Shown one piece after another: positions 1 to 7,974 of a stretch of 41,666 nt of DNA. Numbering within the stretch: position 1 is the first letter of the stretch; each line of letters begins with the position of its first letter. The stretch covers positions 1-41,666 of the forward strand of contig CAIXPZ010000217.1 of the NCBI GenBank assembly GCA_903921455.1. Direction: 5' to 3'. This DNA comes from an uncultured Verrucomicrobia subdivision 3 bacterium. GTDB lineage: Bacteria > Verrucomicrobiota > Verrucomicrobiae > Limisphaerales > UBA11358. The notes below the pieces were generated by a model. It worked only from the letters and a program-made list of their open reading frames with translations. It was not told the origin of the DNA and did no database searches. A program made the position numbers and the translations under genes.

Positions 1-151
1 CGTCGCCGGGCTGGTATTCGCGCACCTCGTCGAAGTTCATGCCCTGGCCCTTGAAGACGGAATGATACTGGCCCGCGAGCGTCTCGGTCACGATGCGGTT
101 CGTGCGCAGCTCGATCTGCCGGATTTTTTTGAGAATCTCGCGGGGAATCAT
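1..151 (-). CDS. DUF58 domain protein, N-terminal fragment (cut by window edge)
   Basis: The minus strand opens with ATG at 151 and reads MIPREILKKIRQIELRTNR, then ETLAGQYHSVFKG and MNFDEVREYQPGD before the window ends. This is the characteristic start of DUF58 proteins that follow MoxR ATPases in Bat/aerotolerance-type clusters. Only about 50 residues are visible, so the later part of the domain cannot be judged. It lies downstream of moxR on the same strand, separated by a roughly 110-bp spacer that holds an imperfect dyad repeat. DUF58 proteins are thought to work with MoxR chaperone ATPases and von Willebrand A proteins at the membrane; that role is family knowledge. The vWA genes expected next would lie outside the window. 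Confidence 0.85.
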   Translation of the reverse strand, partial: MIPREILKKIRQIELRTNRIVTETLAGQYHSVFKGQGMNFDEVREYQPGD

Positions 152-259
152 GGGGAAATGATGAAGGATGAATGCAGAATGAAGAATTCCGCTTCCACGC
201 TAATTAAAAATCGGCTCGCAAAATTGTTTCTTCATTCTTCCTTCTTAATTCTTGATTCG
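152..259. repeat. Imperfect intergenic dyad repeat (GAATGAAGAA family)
   Basis: The spacer between the moxR stop and the DUF58 start holds GAATGAAGAA at 177-186 and its inverse TTCTTCATTC at 228-237, embedded in purine-rich ATGAAGGATGAATG and pyrimidine-rich TTCCTTCTTAATTC arms. It is AT-rich compared with the flanking genes and could fold into an imperfect stem-loop in the transcript. Chance ORFs through it are low-complexity and are not genes. I believe similar sequences are common between genes in this kind of genome, but that is recollection, not a search result. Confidence 0.55.
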
Positions 260-260
260 C

Positions 261-1250
261 TTATGGCACGGGCAGTTCATCAAAGATTTTCTGGATGACC
301 GTTTCGCTGGTTTTTTCCTCGGCCTCGGCTTCGTAGGTGATGGCCACGCGGTGACGCAGCACGTCCATGCCGATGCTTTTCACGTCCTGCGGCGTGACGT
401 AGCCGCGGCCTTTCAGGAACGCGTAAGCCTTGGCCACCAGTGTCAGGGCGATGGTCGCACGCGGCGACGCGCCGAGCTGGATGAAATCCTTCACCGCGAT
501 CTTATAATGGTCCGGATCGCGCGTGGCGCAGACGAGGTCCACGATGTAATCCTTCACCTTGTCGTCCACGTAAATGTCGTTGATGACTTCGCGCGCCTTG
601 AGGATTTGCGCCGGCGTGACCACCGCACTGCAAGTTGGCTGGCCGGAAGTCTTCGCCATCGTTTCCAATATCTGCCGCTCGTCCGCGCGCGATGGATAAC
701 CGATCTTCAATTTCAACATGAAGCGATCCACCTGCGCTTCGGGCAGGGGATACGTGCCTTCCTGCTCGATGGGATTCTGCGTGGCGAGCACCAGAAACGG
801 TTCGTCGAGCTTGTAGGTCTGGTCGCCGATGGTGACCTGCTTTTCCTGCATGGCTTCGAGCAGCGCGCTCTGCACCTTGGCGGGCGCGCGGTTGATTTCA
901 TCGGCAAGGACGAGGTTGGCGAAGACCGGGCCTTTGCGCGTGGTGAAGCCGCCGGACTGCGGATTGTAAATCTGCGTGCCGATGACGTCGGCGGGCAGCA
1001 TGTCCGGCGTGAACTGCAGGCGCGAGAACTTCACGCTGATGCACGCCGCCATGGATTTGACGGCGAGCGTCTTGGCGAGGCCGGGCACACCTTCGAGCAG
1101 GACGTGGCCGTTGGCCAGCAGGCCGATGACCAGTCGCTCGGTCAGATATTGCTGGCCGACGATGACCTTGCCGAGTTCGTTAAACAGCGGGTGCGTAAAC
1201 GCGCTGGCTTCCTTGACCGCTTCATTGATGGCGTTGATTCCTGTGCTCAT
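261..1250 (-). CDS. MoxR family AAA+ ATPase
   Basis: A 329-residue AAA+ ATPase of the MoxR family, which act as chaperone-like ATPases that help assemble or activate partner proteins, often with DUF58 and vWA proteins. The Walker A motif GVPGLAKT is at about residues 54-61, and Walker B with the MoxR signature LVLADEINR is at about 113-121. The family motif QSALLEAMQE follows, then ATQNPIEQEGTYPLPEAQ of the sensor region. Length is typical. ATG at 1250 fits the conserved N-terminus. It is the third gene of a minus-strand Bat-type cluster, 73 bp downstream of the TPR/SH3 gene. The assignment is firm; the physiological target is unknown. Confidence 0.95.
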   Translation of the reverse strand: MSTGINAINEAVKEASAFTHPLFNELGKVIVGQQYLTERLVIGLLANGHVLLEGVPGLAKTLAVKSMAACISVKFSRLQFTPDMLPADVIGTQIYNPQSGGFTTRKGPVFANLVLADEINRAPAKVQSALLEAMQEKQVTIGDQTYKLDEPFLVLATQNPIEQEGTYPLPEAQVDRFMLKLKIGYPSRADERQILETMAKTSGQPTCSAVVTPAQILKAREVINDIYVDDKVKDYIVDLVCATRDPDHYKIAVKDFIQLGASPRATIALTLVAKAYAFLKGRGYVTPQDVKSIGMDVLRHRVAITYEAEAEEKTSETVIQKIFDELPVP

Positions 1251-1323
1251 GTGTGTGTTAACTATTTTTCCGTGGACGACATTCTGACAAAAAGTTTTTC
1301 CTGACGTTCAACCAATTTTGAAT

Positions 1324-2064
1324 TCACGCACCCGGCAAAACGGCCACTTGTTTCTGGCTAAACCAGCCGATTTTACCCGCGTTATTGGCGACCTGCACCC
1401 AGTCATCGTGCCGGTCCAAAACCTTCAGCTCCGCGCCGTCGCGGGCGGTGAACACGCTCTGCGCCTCGTCAAACGGGCCGCTGCGGGCGACGGCTTCCGC
1501 GCTGGTCACCACGGCAACGGCGGCATTGAAACGGTTTGCCGCCTGCAACGCCAGCACGGTCCCGGAAAATAACGTCAGCGCCACGACCAGCCGCGTCACG
1601 CTATGCAGCTTCGGGGCGAGCGCGGGTTTGAGCTGGCGGATGGCCAGCAAGACGAACATTGCCCAAAATAGCACGGCGGTGAGCAGCGCCCCCTCATTCA
1701 GCGTGAGCGTGCCGACCCAGTTCTGCCAGCGGCTTTCGCGGAGCGTGGCGCCCTGGACCTGATTGCGGACAAACGCAAGGTTGGCCCGCAGTTCCGCATC
1801 GCGCGGCGAGAGCAATTCCGCCTGCCGATACGCGGCGACCGCCTGGCCCAGATGCCCGGCTTTGAACGCGGCGTTGCCGGCGTTGAAGAGCAGCGCGGGC
1901 GATTGCGCGCCGGTTTTCAGGATGGCGGCGTAGGCGGTCGAAGCCTCGGCAAACTTGCCCTCGGCGTAAAGTTTGTTGGCCGCGGCAAAATCGGCGCTGA
2001 CGTCCGCCGCCAGCAGATTTCCGGCGCAGACGGTGGCGAGCACAATGGAGAGCCAGGGTTTCAT
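1324..2064 (-). CDS. TPR and SH3-domain membrane protein, BatE-like
   Basis: A 246-residue protein with an N-terminal signal peptide (about residues 1-19, ending LLAA). About two TPR units follow at residues 25-100 (ANKLYAEGKFAEA, LLFNAGNAAFKAG, AVAAYRQAELLSP). Two hydrophobic helices lie near 125-170, and a C-terminal bacterial SH3-like segment near 185-246 includes DGAELKVLDRHDDWVQVAN. This layout matches the TPR component of Bat operons. Its ATG overlaps the batD stop by 4 bp (ATGA), so translation is probably coupled. The TPR part is presumably periplasmic and scaffolds partners of the MoxR/DUF58/vWA system; that is inferred from context. Confidence 0.8.
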   Translation of the reverse strand: MKPWLSIVLATVCAGNLLAADVSADFAAANKLYAEGKFAEASTAYAAILKTGAQSPALLFNAGNAAFKAGHLGQAVAAYRQAELLSPRDAELRANLAFVRNQVQGATLRESRWQNWVGTLTLNEGALLTAVLFWAMFVLLAIRQLKPALAPKLHSVTRLVVALTLFSGTVLALQAANRFNAAVAVVTSAEAVARSGPFDEAQSVFTARDGAELKVLDRHDDWVQVANNAGKIGWFSQKQVAVLPGA

Positions 2065-3845
2065 GACTTCAAGTTCCGGAGTTCGCCGAGCAATTGCTCG
2101 AACTGCGCGGCCACGGAATTCAATTCACTGCTGCCGCGCACGGGCGCATAGCGGGCCTGATTGCACAGCTGGAACTGCTCACGCAAGGCGCTGCGCGTGG
2201 CGGCGGGCGCAGCGCGCAGCAAGGCGTTTTCCTCCACCACGTTTTCCGTGATGGCCGTGGCCGGGCAATCCAGCCGCTCGCCGAGCTGCTCCTGCAACAG
2301 GCGGAACAGCGTGGCGAAAAATTCATCCGGCTGGTTGGCCGCCGCGTGTTGCTTTAAGTCAGCCAGGCCGCTGGCGACGAGCTGCGCGACCGCCCGCTGG
2401 CGGCGCAGGCGCGGATTGTTCGCCAGATTATCCGTGCGTTTGCGCCAGACCAACGCGGTGAGAAACGCCAGCACCGGCACCGCCTGCGCGGCCAGGAACA
2501 CCGGTTGCGCGACGAGCGAAGTGTTGCCGGCGACGAGCGTTCCGAGCTTTTCTTTGATCGGCAGGATGTCCTGCGGCGGTTTTTCTTCGGCCGGATTTTT
2601 GTTCGCGGCGACCTGCGGCAATGGCGAGGTGCCGGCCGCTTTGACCGTGAGCGGCACGGCGGGCTGGGTGAGCGTGTGGTATTGACCGTCCTCGGGATTG
2701 AAGAACGAGAACGTCAACGCCGGCAGTTCGTGGACGTCGTTGTTCAGCGGCGAGATGATCTGTTCAAACGTTTTTGTGCCCTGAAAACCGAACTGGTCGG
2801 TGGTCTCCAGCTTGGTCGTGGGCGGATAGGTCTTGAAGTTTTTCCAGGCGTCCTGCACCGGCAACGTCACGGCATCCAGCGCGCCGCGGCCGGAAATCTG
2901 CACGCGCACGGTGATGGGATCGCCGACGGTCACGGTGGTCGGGCCGGCGCTGGCGGCGAGGTCGAACTGGCCGACGGCCCCGGAGAAATTGGCCGGCTGG
3001 TTTTGCACCGGCAGCGGCAGTGATTCGATATGCAAAGATTCTGACGCCAGCGTGACCTGCTTCTGCTCGCCCTGGTTGAAAAACTGCCGGAAGAACGGGT
3101 CGCCGCCCTGATTTTGCGCGGGCAAAACCACCACCGCACTGGCGGTGAACGGGCCGAGCGTGAGCGCGCCGGCCTTGACGACCGTCAGGGGCAGCGCCAG
3201 CGGTATCTCGGTAAATACGCGGTTGCCGATCTGCACGCGGCGGCGCTGGTTTTGCAACTCAACGGTTTTACCCGCGCTGAAGCCGTCCGTGGGCGAACTG
3301 GTGATTTGGAAGTTGCCAAAATTCTGCACGTCGTCGCGCAGGTAAAGGGCCAGTCGCGCCACGACGGTTTCGCCGGCATACACTTTCTGCTTCGGGAAAT
3401 TCAGTTTCAGGAATGCGATTTCGCTGCCGGAATTCACGGCGGCGGCGGACGGGGCGGCGACCCGGCGGACGATGAGTTTTTTCGGCTCGGTGGCAAGCTG
3501 CTGGCCATTGACGTCGGCGGTGAGCGCGGGAATGGTGAATTCGCCGGCGCGCTGCGGCGTGACGGAAAAGCTCACGGTGACGGTCGTGCTCATCGCGCCG
3601 TTGATCCAGCTCATGTTTTGCGACGTGCCAGCCTGGGCGATCTGGAGGCCGGGCACACTGGGCGCGGGGACACGGCCCGGCGAGCCGCCCTCGAACGCTA
3701 GCGAGAGCGTAGCGCTTTCGCCAAGTGTCAGCGTTTCGCGGTCGAGCGACGCGGAGAACGAAGCCGCCCAAGCCGTGCCGGAAAGCAGCGCGATCAGCAG
3801 CACCGTCAATATTCTCAAGGTAAACCGCATTTTTGTTGCGTCCAT
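2061..3845 (-). CDS. BatD-like exported membrane protein
   Basis: A 594-residue protein with a signal peptide (MRFTLRILTVLLIALL, cleavage near AWA-AS). Repeated beta-rich domains of the BatD (oxygen tolerance) family follow, with the typical opening SASLDRETLTLGESATLSLAFEGG and blocks such as TVTVGDPITVRVQISGRGALD. One C-terminal transmembrane helix (about 445-465, PVFLAAQAVPVLAFLTALVW) is followed by a cytoplasmic tail of about 125 residues. ATG at 3845 is used; an in-frame ATG at 3830 would give a more standard signal peptide. It heads the minus-strand cluster and is divergent from the GH35 gene. In Bacteroides the family was linked to aerotolerance, but the mechanism is not settled. Confidence 0.85.
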   Translation of the reverse strand: MDATKMRFTLRILTVLLIALLSGTAWAASFSASLDRETLTLGESATLSLAFEGGSPGRVPAPSVPGLQIAQAGTSQNMSWINGAMSTTVTVSFSVTPQRAGEFTIPALTADVNGQQLATEPKKLIVRRVAAPSAAAVNSGSEIAFLKLNFPKQKVYAGETVVARLALYLRDDVQNFGNFQITSSPTDGFSAGKTVELQNQRRRVQIGNRVFTEIPLALPLTVVKAGALTLGPFTASAVVVLPAQNQGGDPFFRQFFNQGEQKQVTLASESLHIESLPLPVQNQPANFSGAVGQFDLAASAGPTTVTVGDPITVRVQISGRGALDAVTLPVQDAWKNFKTYPPTTKLETTDQFGFQGTKTFEQIISPLNNDVHELPALTFSFFNPEDGQYHTLTQPAVPLTVKAAGTSPLPQVAANKNPAEEKPPQDILPIKEKLGTLVAGNTSLVAQPVFLAAQAVPVLAFLTALVWRKRTDNLANNPRLRRQRAVAQLVASGLADLKQHAAANQPDEFFATLFRLLQEQLGERLDCPATAITENVVEENALLRAAPAATRSALREQFQLCNQARYAPVRGSSELNSVAAQFEQLLGELRNLKS

Positions 3846-3941
3846 TCTGACAGACGCGAGCCGGAAATGTTCACCATTTTTTAATCGGACGAAAGGGTAA
3901 AATTATTTGCCGTGCGCCGCCAGGGAACGCATCATGCCAGA

Positions 3942-6254
3942 ATGACCAGCGCAAAACTATTCTCCATATTCGCCGCCGCCGTTTTGTTTGCGGCCAATCT
4001 GCCGGCGCAGACGCCCGCGCACACCTTTGCCATCGGCACGAATGATTTCCTGCTCGACGGCCAGCGCCTGCAGATCCGCTGCGGCGAAATCCACGCCGCG
4101 CGCGTGCCGAAGGAATACTGGCGGCAGCGCTTGCAACTGGCCAAGGCGATGGGCCTGAACACGGTTTGCGCGTATCTCTTCTGGAATTTGCATGAGCCGA
4201 AACCCGGCCAATATGTCTGGACCGGCCAGGCGGATGATGCGGAATTTTGCCGGATCGCGCAGGAGGAAGGCTTGTGGGTAATCCTGCGGCCCGGTCCGTA
4301 TGCTTGCGCCGAGTGGGAAATGGGCGGCACGCCGTGGTGGATGCTCAAAGAGGACGGCGTGAAATTGCGCAGCCGCGACCCGCGCTATCTGGAGCCGGCG
4401 AAAGCCTATCTCAAGGAAGTCGGCCGCGTGCTCGGCCCGCTGCAAATCACGCACGGCGGCCCGATCATCATGGCGCAGGTCGAGAACGAATACGGCTTCT
4501 TCGGCAAGGACAAGGAATATATGAGCGCCGTGCGCCAAGCCTTGCTGGACGCGGGCTTTGACGTGCCGCTGTTCGCCTGCAATCCGCCGTCGGTGATGAA
4601 AAACGGGTTGCTCACCAATCTGTTCCAAGCCGCCAACTTTGGCAGTGACCCCAAAAATAATTTTGCCAAAACCCGCGAATTGCAGCCGACCGGCCCGCTG
4701 ATCTGCAGCGAATTTTATCCCGGCTGGTTCGACACCTGGGGCCAGCCGCATCATTTTGGCAACACGGAGAAATATCTCGGCGACCTGAAATACATGCTCG
4801 AGGCCGGCGCGTCGTTCAGCATCTACATGGCGCACGGCGGCACGACCTTCGGGCTGTGGTCGGGCTGCGACCGGCCGTTCAAGCCGGACACGTCGAGCTA
4901 CGATTATGATGCGCCCATCAGCGAGGCCGGTTGGGCCACGCCGAAATTTTTCCAGACGCGCGAGCTGTTCGCCAAATACCTACTGCCCGGCGAAAAGCTG
5001 CCGGCGCCGCCCGCGCAAAATCCGGTCATCGCTTTTGCCCGGGTTGACTTCAAGGAAGTCGCCCCAGTTTTTGGAAATCTGCCGGCCGCCATCGCTGATG
5101 AAACGCCGCGCAGCATGGAGAAATACGACCAGGGCTACGGCAGTATTTTGTATCGCACGAAAATCCCCGCCGGCGCGGCGGCGACGCTCGAAGCGACGGC
5201 GATTCACGATTTCGGCTATGTATTTGTTGACGGAAATCGCATCGGCGTGCTCGATCGCCGTAGCGGCAGCGCAAAAATCCTCCTGCCGGGTCGCGCGACC
5301 GAGGCCCAGCTCGATATTTTGGTCGAGCCGATGGGCCGCATCAATTTCGGCCCCGAGATGCTCGACCCGAAGGGCCTCATCGCGCCGGTGAAACTCGGCG
5401 GGGAAATGCTGAAAGGCTGGGAAATTTTTAATCTGCCACTGGATGACAAGATGGTCGGCGGGTTGAAATTCACCGCGGGAAAAACGGATGGGCCGGCCTT
5501 CTGGCGCGCGACGGTGAGCCTCGAAAACCCCGGCGACACGTTTCTGGATCTGCGCGGTTGGGGCAAGGGTGTGCTGTGGGTGAACGGCCGCTGCCTGGGC
5601 CGGTTTTGGAATGTTGGCCCGACGCAGACGGCCTATACGCCCGGCTGCTGGCTGCGCGCGGGCAATAATGAAATTGTGATCCTGGATTACCTCGGGCCGG
5701 AGCGCCCCGAAGTCGCCGGACTCGAAAAGCCGATTCTCAACGAGCTGCATCCCGAAAAGGATTTTGCCAAGTCGCATCGCCCGCCGGTGACGCTGAAGCT
5801 CACGGACAATGCGGTGGTCAACACCGGCACATTTGCGCCGGGAGCGGATACGCAGGAGATCAAATTCGCCGCGCCGGTCACCGGAAAATTTTTCTGCCTG
5901 GAATCGCTGAACGCCCATGATGGCAAGCCGTTTGCCGCCATCGCGGAACTGGATCTGCTCGACGCGAACGGCAATGCCATCAGCCACAACGGCTGGACGG
6001 TTGCCTACGTGGACAGCGAAGAGCGCGCCGGCGAGGACGGCTCGGCGGAGAACGCCATTGACGGCCAGACGGCAAACTTCTGGCACACGGAATGGAAAGC
6101 CAATTCCCCCGCGCATCCGCACCGGCTGATTTTGAATCTCGGCAAAGCGCAGACGATTTCCGGCTTCCGCTATGTGCCGCGCCAGGGCGAGGGCGGGGGA
6201 CGCATCAAGGATTACCGCGTCCTGGTTGGCGACCAGCTGGTGCAGCCGAGGTAG
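3942..6254 (+). CDS. Secreted glycoside hydrolase family 35 beta-galactosidase
   Basis: A 770-residue exported GH35 enzyme, expected to release terminal beta-galactose from polysaccharides by a retaining mechanism. ATG at 3942 gives a clean signal peptide (TSAKLFSIFAAAVLFAANLPAQ); an upstream GTG at 3912 would add ten charged residues before it and is less likely. The catalytic barrel starts with RCGEIHAARVPKEYW. The predicted acid/base is Glu183 (QVENEYG) and the nucleophile Glu257 (LICSEFYPGW). Beta-sandwich domains follow, including the WGKGVLWVNGRCLGRFWN motif, and the last 150 residues form a discoidin-like (F5/8 type C) carbohydrate-binding domain (ENAIDGQTANFWHTEW, YVPRQ). No operon partner is nearby. 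Confidence 0.93.
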   Translation: MTSAKLFSIFAAAVLFAANLPAQTPAHTFAIGTNDFLLDGQRLQIRCGEIHAARVPKEYWRQRLQLAKAMGLNTVCAYLFWNLHEPKPGQYVWTGQADDAEFCRIAQEEGLWVILRPGPYACAEWEMGGTPWWMLKEDGVKLRSRDPRYLEPAKAYLKEVGRVLGPLQITHGGPIIMAQVENEYGFFGKDKEYMSAVRQALLDAGFDVPLFACNPPSVMKNGLLTNLFQAANFGSDPKNNFAKTRELQPTGPLICSEFYPGWFDTWGQPHHFGNTEKYLGDLKYMLEAGASFSIYMAHGGTTFGLWSGCDRPFKPDTSSYDYDAPISEAGWATPKFFQTRELFAKYLLPGEKLPAPPAQNPVIAFARVDFKEVAPVFGNLPAAIADETPRSMEKYDQGYGSILYRTKIPAGAAATLEATAIHDFGYVFVDGNRIGVLDRRSGSAKILLPGRATEAQLDILVEPMGRINFGPEMLDPKGLIAPVKLGGEMLKGWEIFNLPLDDKMVGGLKFTAGKTDGPAFWRATVSLENPGDTFLDLRGWGKGVLWVNGRCLGRFWNVGPTQTAYTPGCWLRAGNNEIVILDYLGPERPEVAGLEKPILNELHPEKDFAKSHRPPVTLKLTDNAVVNTGTFAPGADTQEIKFAAPVTGKFFCLESLNAHDGKPFAAIAELDLLDANGNAISHNGWTVAYVDSEERAGEDGSAENAIDGQTANFWHTEWKANSPAHPHRLILNLGKAQTISGFRYVPRQGEGGGRIKDYRVLVGDQLVQPR

Positions 6255-6318
6255 GCCCCAAGCCACCGGCGCCGATTTGCGGTTTGACCGGCGATGGCGT
6301 GATTGCTAGGCTTTCCGT

Positions 6319-6335
6319 CCGTCCTTGACGGTTTT
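6319..6335 (+). terminator. Small hairpin plus T-run abutting the ilvH start
   Basis: CCGTC (6319-6323), loop CTT and GACGG (6327-6331) are followed directly by five T residues and then the ilvH ATG. It has the form of a short intrinsic terminator, probably for the GH35 transcript, but the stem is only 5 bp. It also occupies the place where an ilvH ribosome binding site would be. It could be an attenuator; no leader peptide was identified. Confidence 0.35.
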
Positions 6336-6336
6336 T

Positions 6337-6810
6337 ATGCGACATACCATATCAGTTTTGGTGGAAAACAAGTTCGGCGTGCTCACGCGCGTGGCCGGAT
6401 TGTTCAGCGGCCGCGGCTACAACATTGACTCGCTCAACGTCGCGCCGACGCATGATGCCGACACGTCGCGCATGACCATTGTCACCCACGGCGACGAAGC
6501 CACCGTGGAGCAGATCGTGAAACAGCTCAACAAGCTGCCGGACGTACTCAAGGTGCAGGATTTCCGCGAAGGCGAATATGTGGACCGCGAACTGGTGCTG
6601 GTGAAGGTCGGCGTGGATTCCAAGTCGCGCGCCGAGGTGATGCAGATCACCGACATCTTCCGCGCGAAAATCGTGGATGTGCAGCCCAAGTCGCTCACCA
6701 TCGAGATCACCGGCGCCGACAGCAAGATCGTCAAGTTCCTCGACCTGATGAATTCATTCGGCGTCCAGGAAATCACGCGCACCGGCAAGGCGGCGATGCC
6801 GCGGAAGTAA
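6337..6810 (+). CDS. ilvH: Acetolactate synthase small (regulatory) subunit
   Basis: A 157-residue regulatory subunit of acetolactate synthase, which catalyses the first shared step of valine, leucine and isoleucine synthesis. It opens with the ACT-domain signature MRHTISVLVENKFGVLTRVA, then GLFSGRGYNIDSLNV, which forms the valine feedback site. A second, C-terminal IlvN/H domain follows (LVKVGVDSKSRAEVMQI, VDVQPKSLTIEITG). ATG at 6337 matches the family start exactly; a TTG at 6325 is rejected. The catalytic subunit gene ilvB, usually directly upstream, is absent and must be elsewhere. ilvC follows 48 bp downstream on the same strand. Confidence 0.95.
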   Translation: MRHTISVLVENKFGVLTRVAGLFSGRGYNIDSLNVAPTHDADTSRMTIVTHGDEATVEQIVKQLNKLPDVLKVQDFREGEYVDRELVLVKVGVDSKSRAEVMQITDIFRAKIVDVQPKSLTIEITGADSKIVKFLDLMNSFGVQEITRTGKAAMPRK

Positions 6811-6812
6811 AC

Positions 6813-6852
6813 CATTTTCCAGCCATCAACCATCAACTGAAATCCAGCAACT
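6813..6852 (+). repeat. Heptad-type repeat (CCATCAA) between ilvH and ilvC
   Basis: The short ilvH-ilvC spacer contains CCATCAACCATCAACTGAAA and then CCAGCAACTA. It reads as 7-nt steps (CCATCAA, CCATCAA, CTGAAAT, CCAGCAA) and resembles a degenerate single copy of the CTATCAA heptad repeat that flanks the S23-type gene at 20929-21383. No ribosome binding site stands out in it. Confidence 0.45.
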
Positions 6853-6858
6853 AATTTT

Positions 6859-7881
6859 ATGTCCAAAGTCTACACCGACAAAGACGCCGATCTCGGCGTG
6901 TTGAAAAAGAAAACCCTCGCCGTGCTCGGCTTCGGCTCGCAAGGCCACGCCCACGCGCTCAACCTCAAGGACAGCGGCCTCAAGGTCATCATCGGCCTTT
7001 ACGAAGGCAGCAAGTCCATTCCGGTCGCGAAGGAAAAAGGGTTCAAGGTCGTCACCACGGCGGAAGCCGTGAAGCAGGCCGACGTCATCATGGTCGCGCT
7101 GCCCGACACCAAGCAGGGCGCGTGCTACAAGAAGGACATCGAGCCGAACCTGACCAAGGGCAAGACGCTCGTGTTCACCCACGGCTTCTCGATCCATTTC
7201 AAGACCATCGTTCCGCCGAAGAACGTGAACATCATCATGGTCGCGCCGAAAGGCCCCGGACACACGGTCCGCCGCCAATACGTCGAAGGCAAGGGCGTGC
7301 CGAGCTTGATCGCCATTTACCAGAACCCCGGCAAAGACGCGAAGAAGATCGCGCTCGCCTGGGCCAAGGGCATCGGCGGCACCCGCGCCGGGGTCATCGA
7401 AACCAACTTCAAGGAAGAGACCGAAACCGACTTGTTCGGCGAACAGACCGTCCTCTGCGGCGGCGCGAGCGCGCTGGTGCAGGCCGGATTTGAAGTGCTC
7501 GTCGAAGCCGGCTATTCGCCCGAGATGGCCTACTTCGAATGTTTGCACGAACTCAAGCTCATCGCCGATTTGATGAACGAATCCGGCATCAGCGGCATGC
7601 GCTTCTCGATCTCCGAGACCGCCAAGTGGGGCGACGTGAGCGTCGGCCCGAAGATCATTGATGCCAGCGTGAAGAAACGCATGGCGGCGGCGTTGAAAGA
7701 CATTCAATCCGGCAAGTTTGCCAAAGACTGGGTTAAGGAATACGAAGGCGGCTACAAGCGCTACAACGCACTGCTCAAAAAAGGCGAGACGCATCCGATC
7801 GAGAAGACCGGCGCCAAGCTCCGCGCGCTCATGCCGTGGATGGGCAAGAAGAACATCAAGGGCGCGCAAGCGGCTTATTGA
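6859..7881 (+). CDS. ilvC: Ketol-acid reductoisomerase
   Basis: A 340-residue class I (short) ketol-acid reductoisomerase. It isomerises and reduces acetolactate or acetohydroxybutyrate in branched-chain amino acid synthesis, using Mg2+ and a nicotinamide cofactor. The Rossmann motif GFGSQGH is at residues 24-30. MVAPKGPGH, the metal-ligand region ETDLFGEQ and the C-terminal [14 protein letters not shown] and SETAKWGD motifs are present. The cofactor-discriminating loop after strand 2 reads GLYEGSKS (residues 46-53) rather than the common GLRxGSxS, so the usual Arg is Tyr48, followed by an acidic residue. ATG at 6859 is well supported. A strong terminator follows. Confidence 0.97.
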   Translation: MSKVYTDKDADLGVLKKKTLAVLGFGSQGHAHALNLKDSGLKVIIGLYEGSKSIPVAKEKGFKVVTTAEAVKQADVIMVALPDTKQGACYKKDIEPNLTKGKTLVFTHGFSIHFKTIVPPKNVNIIMVAPKGPGHTVRRQYVEGKGVPSLIAIYQNPGKDAKKIALAWAKGIGGTRAGVIETNFKEETETDLFGEQTVLCGGASALVQAGFEVLVEAGYSPEMAYFECLHELKLIADLMNESGISGMRFSISETAKWGDVSVGPKIIDASVKKRMAAALKDIQSGKFAKDWVKEYEGGYKRYNALLKKGETHPIEKTGAKLRALMPWMGKKNIKGAQAAY

Positions 7882-7899
7882 TTCAAGCTATTAGATACC

Positions 7900-7932
7900 A
7901 AAGCCGCTGGAGCCATCCAGCGGCTTTTTGTT
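7900..7932 (+). terminator. Intrinsic terminator after ilvC
   Basis: An 11-bp perfect stem (AAAGCCGCTGG with CCAGCGGCTTT) around the loop AGCCAT is followed by a T-rich tract. It lies 19 bp after the ilvC stop and ends the ilvH-ilvC transcript. Confidence 0.9.
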
Positions 7933-7974
7933 TTGTTTCAAACTAAATCCGCGGCGAGTGAGCGGATCAAAACC

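Noticed and set aside
62..298. Plus-strand ORF through the moxR-DUF58 spacer
   Set aside because: It translates the dyad repeat and antisense of DUF58; no gene features.
3912..3941. GTG start for the GH35 gene
   Set aside because: It would place ten polar residues ahead of a clear signal peptide; ATG 3942 is better.
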